A DNA stretch of 34,305 nt, from contig JBNKBG010000021.1 of the NCBI GenBank assembly GCA_050287105.1, forward strand, positions 1 to 34,305, written 5' to 3'. Both the position numbers and the translations under genes were made by a program. Numbering within the stretch: the stretch's first letter is position 1; each line of letters starts with the position of its first letter. Below the pieces are notes generated by a model that saw nothing but the letters and a program-made list of their open reading frames with translations, did not search any database and was not told the origin of the DNA. This DNA comes from JAPHTQ01 sp050287105. Lineage in GTDB: Bacteria; Pseudomonadota; Gammaproteobacteria; Thiohalomonadales; Thiohalomonadaceae. Positions 33,641 to 34,305 of the stretch are shown here, piece by piece.

Positions 33641-34116
33641 GTGTTGCCAGTAACAGGGCGGTGCCAAGCATCCGTCCCATGCTCGATAGTGATCTCAAGC
33701 AGGTCATGGCGATCGAAGAGGCGGTCTATCCGTTTGGCTGGAGCGAAGGGATCTTCCGCGACTGTCTGCGGGTGCAATACTCCTGCTGGACGATGTGGCT
33801 GGGTGAGGAATTGATCGGCTATGCGGTGATGTCGGTAGCGGTGGGTGAGGCGCATATTCTCAACGTGGCCATCGCCGGGGAGCATCAGGGTCAGGGGCAT
33901 GGGCGTAGTTTCATGCGCTATCTGCTGGAGACCGCGCGACACCACCATGCCGATACCGCATTTCTCGAGGTGCGCCCCTCCAACAAGGCGGCGATCCATC
34001 TCTACGATACGCTGGGTTTCAATCAGGTCGGTCTGCGACGCGACTACTACCCGTCGGAAGTGGGTAAGGAGGACGCGGTTATCATGGCATGTTCGCTGGA
34101 AGGGCTGGAACTATAG
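33637..34116 (+). CDS. rimI: RimI, ribosomal-protein-alanine N-acetyltransferase
   Basis: GNAT enzyme that acetylates the N-terminal Ala of ribosomal protein S18. The 159-residue product has the acetyl-CoA loop NVAIAGEHQGQGHGRSFMRYL (in part; Q-x-x-G-x-G type, about 85-105), FLEVRPSNKAAIHLYDTLGF and the C-terminal GLRRDYYPSEVGKEDAVIM characteristic of RimI. GTG 33637 overlaps the glycosylase stop (GTGA); ATG 33679 is an alternative. It commonly follows DNA glycosylase or tsaB-type genes. The 3' end overlaps the convergent EAL gene by 70 bases. Confidence 0.92.
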   Translation: MSVASNRAVPSIRPMLDSDLKQVMAIEEAVYPFGWSEGIFRDCLRVQYSCWTMWLGEELIGYAVMSVAVGEAHILNVAIAGEHQGQGHGRSFMRYLLETARHHHADTAFLEVRPSNKAAIHLYDTLGFNQVGLRRDYYPSEVGKEDAVIMACSLEGLEL

Positions 34117-34305
34117 AGACGTTCTATCGGTTGTGGTCTGCCGATGCAGTAGCCCTGGGCAAAGTCGATACCGATCTCCTGCAACCGCAGTAGTATGTCG
34201 GTGTTTTCGACGAATTCCGCTACGGTCTTGATCCCCATCTCCTTACCGATACTGTTGATGGCAACGACCATTGAGGCATCGATGGGATCGTCAAGAATAT
34301 CCTTG
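34047..34305 (-). CDS. EAL-domain protein, C-terminal fragment (5' end outside window)
   Basis: Reading from the right edge the frame gives KDILDDPIDASMVVAINSIGKEMGIKTVAEFVEN, then LQEIGIDFAQGYCIGRPQPIERL, the last third of an EAL domain with the TVAEFVE and QGY-IGRP motifs typical of PAS/GGDEF/EAL proteins. The catalytic EAL motif and any sensor domains lie outside the window. The last 20 residues run into the rimI end on the other strand and are not conserved, so the true function of that tail is unclear. Confidence 0.88.
   Translation of the reverse strand, partial: KDILDDPIDASMVVAINSIGKEMGIKTVAEFVENTDILLRLQEIGIDFAQGYCIGRPQPIERLYSSSPSSEHAMITASSLPTSDG

Overview
The window is about 34 kb of chromosome from a gammaproteobacterium. 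The gene neighbourhoods support this: tolRAB-pal-cpoB-queE-queC followed by tRNA-Lys, and purN-purM / DUF2066 ... hda / DUF2069-wrbA, both arrangements I recall from Pseudomonas, plus ilvI-ilvH-ilvC-pssA-leuA. A YeeE/YedE-type permease, a SoxW-like thioredoxin and a rhombosortase would suit a free-living, perhaps sulfur-oxidising, Chromatiales-like bacterium, but that lineage call is inference. Almost every gene is chromosomal core. No transposase, integrase, CRISPR array or rRNA was found, and no gene-free stretch exceeds about 300 bases.

Layout. 1-3856: Tol-Pal envelope operon (tolR cut by the left edge, tolA, tolB, pal, cpoB). 3858-5247: queE and queC for 7-deazaguanine (queuosine precursor) synthesis. 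5345-6646: YeeE/YedE permease. 6728-6803: tRNA-Lys(UUU) with its own promoter and terminator. 6903-8798: ABC-F ATPase Uup. 9046-11502: PAS-GAF-GGDEF-EAL cyclic-di-GMP protein. 11523-13162 (minus): purM-purN. 13303-16749: a tightly coupled operon of DUF2066 protein, CDP-alcohol phosphatidyltransferase, PerM/AI-2E-type membrane protein and hda. 16738-17683 (minus): wrbA and a DUF2069 membrane protein. 17805-18836: two DUF4398-type lipoproteins, the second with LysM. 18934-22951: UPF0114 membrane protein, TlpA-like and SoxW-like thioredoxins, a TolC-type outer-membrane factor, a membrane-fusion protein with no inner-membrane pump, and acylphosphatase. 22953-23522 (minus): lytic transglycosylase. 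23579-24187: rhombosortase. 24184-26794 (minus): proS, a MIF-type tautomerase and a DUF4124 protein. 27030-32876: ilvI-ilvH-ilvC, terminator, pssA, then leuA. 32882-34116: family-4 uracil-DNA glycosylase and rimI. 34047-34305 (minus): C-terminus of an EAL protein cut by the right edge.

Working together: envelope maintenance (Tol-Pal, LysM lipoprotein, lytic transglycosylase, thioredoxins), phospholipid head-group synthesis (CDP-alcohol transferase, pssA) and branched-chain amino acid synthesis (ilvIHC, leuA) dominate. The most unusual signals are: a heptamer-built inverted repeat inserted in frame in the uracil-DNA glycosylase gene; a terminator with a leucine-rich upstream reading frame before ilvI; mutually exclusive hairpins before leuA; an outer-membrane factor plus adaptor lacking a pump beside two thioredoxins; an orphan rhombosortase; and two perfect palindromes in the divergent wrbA/lipoprotein intergenic region.
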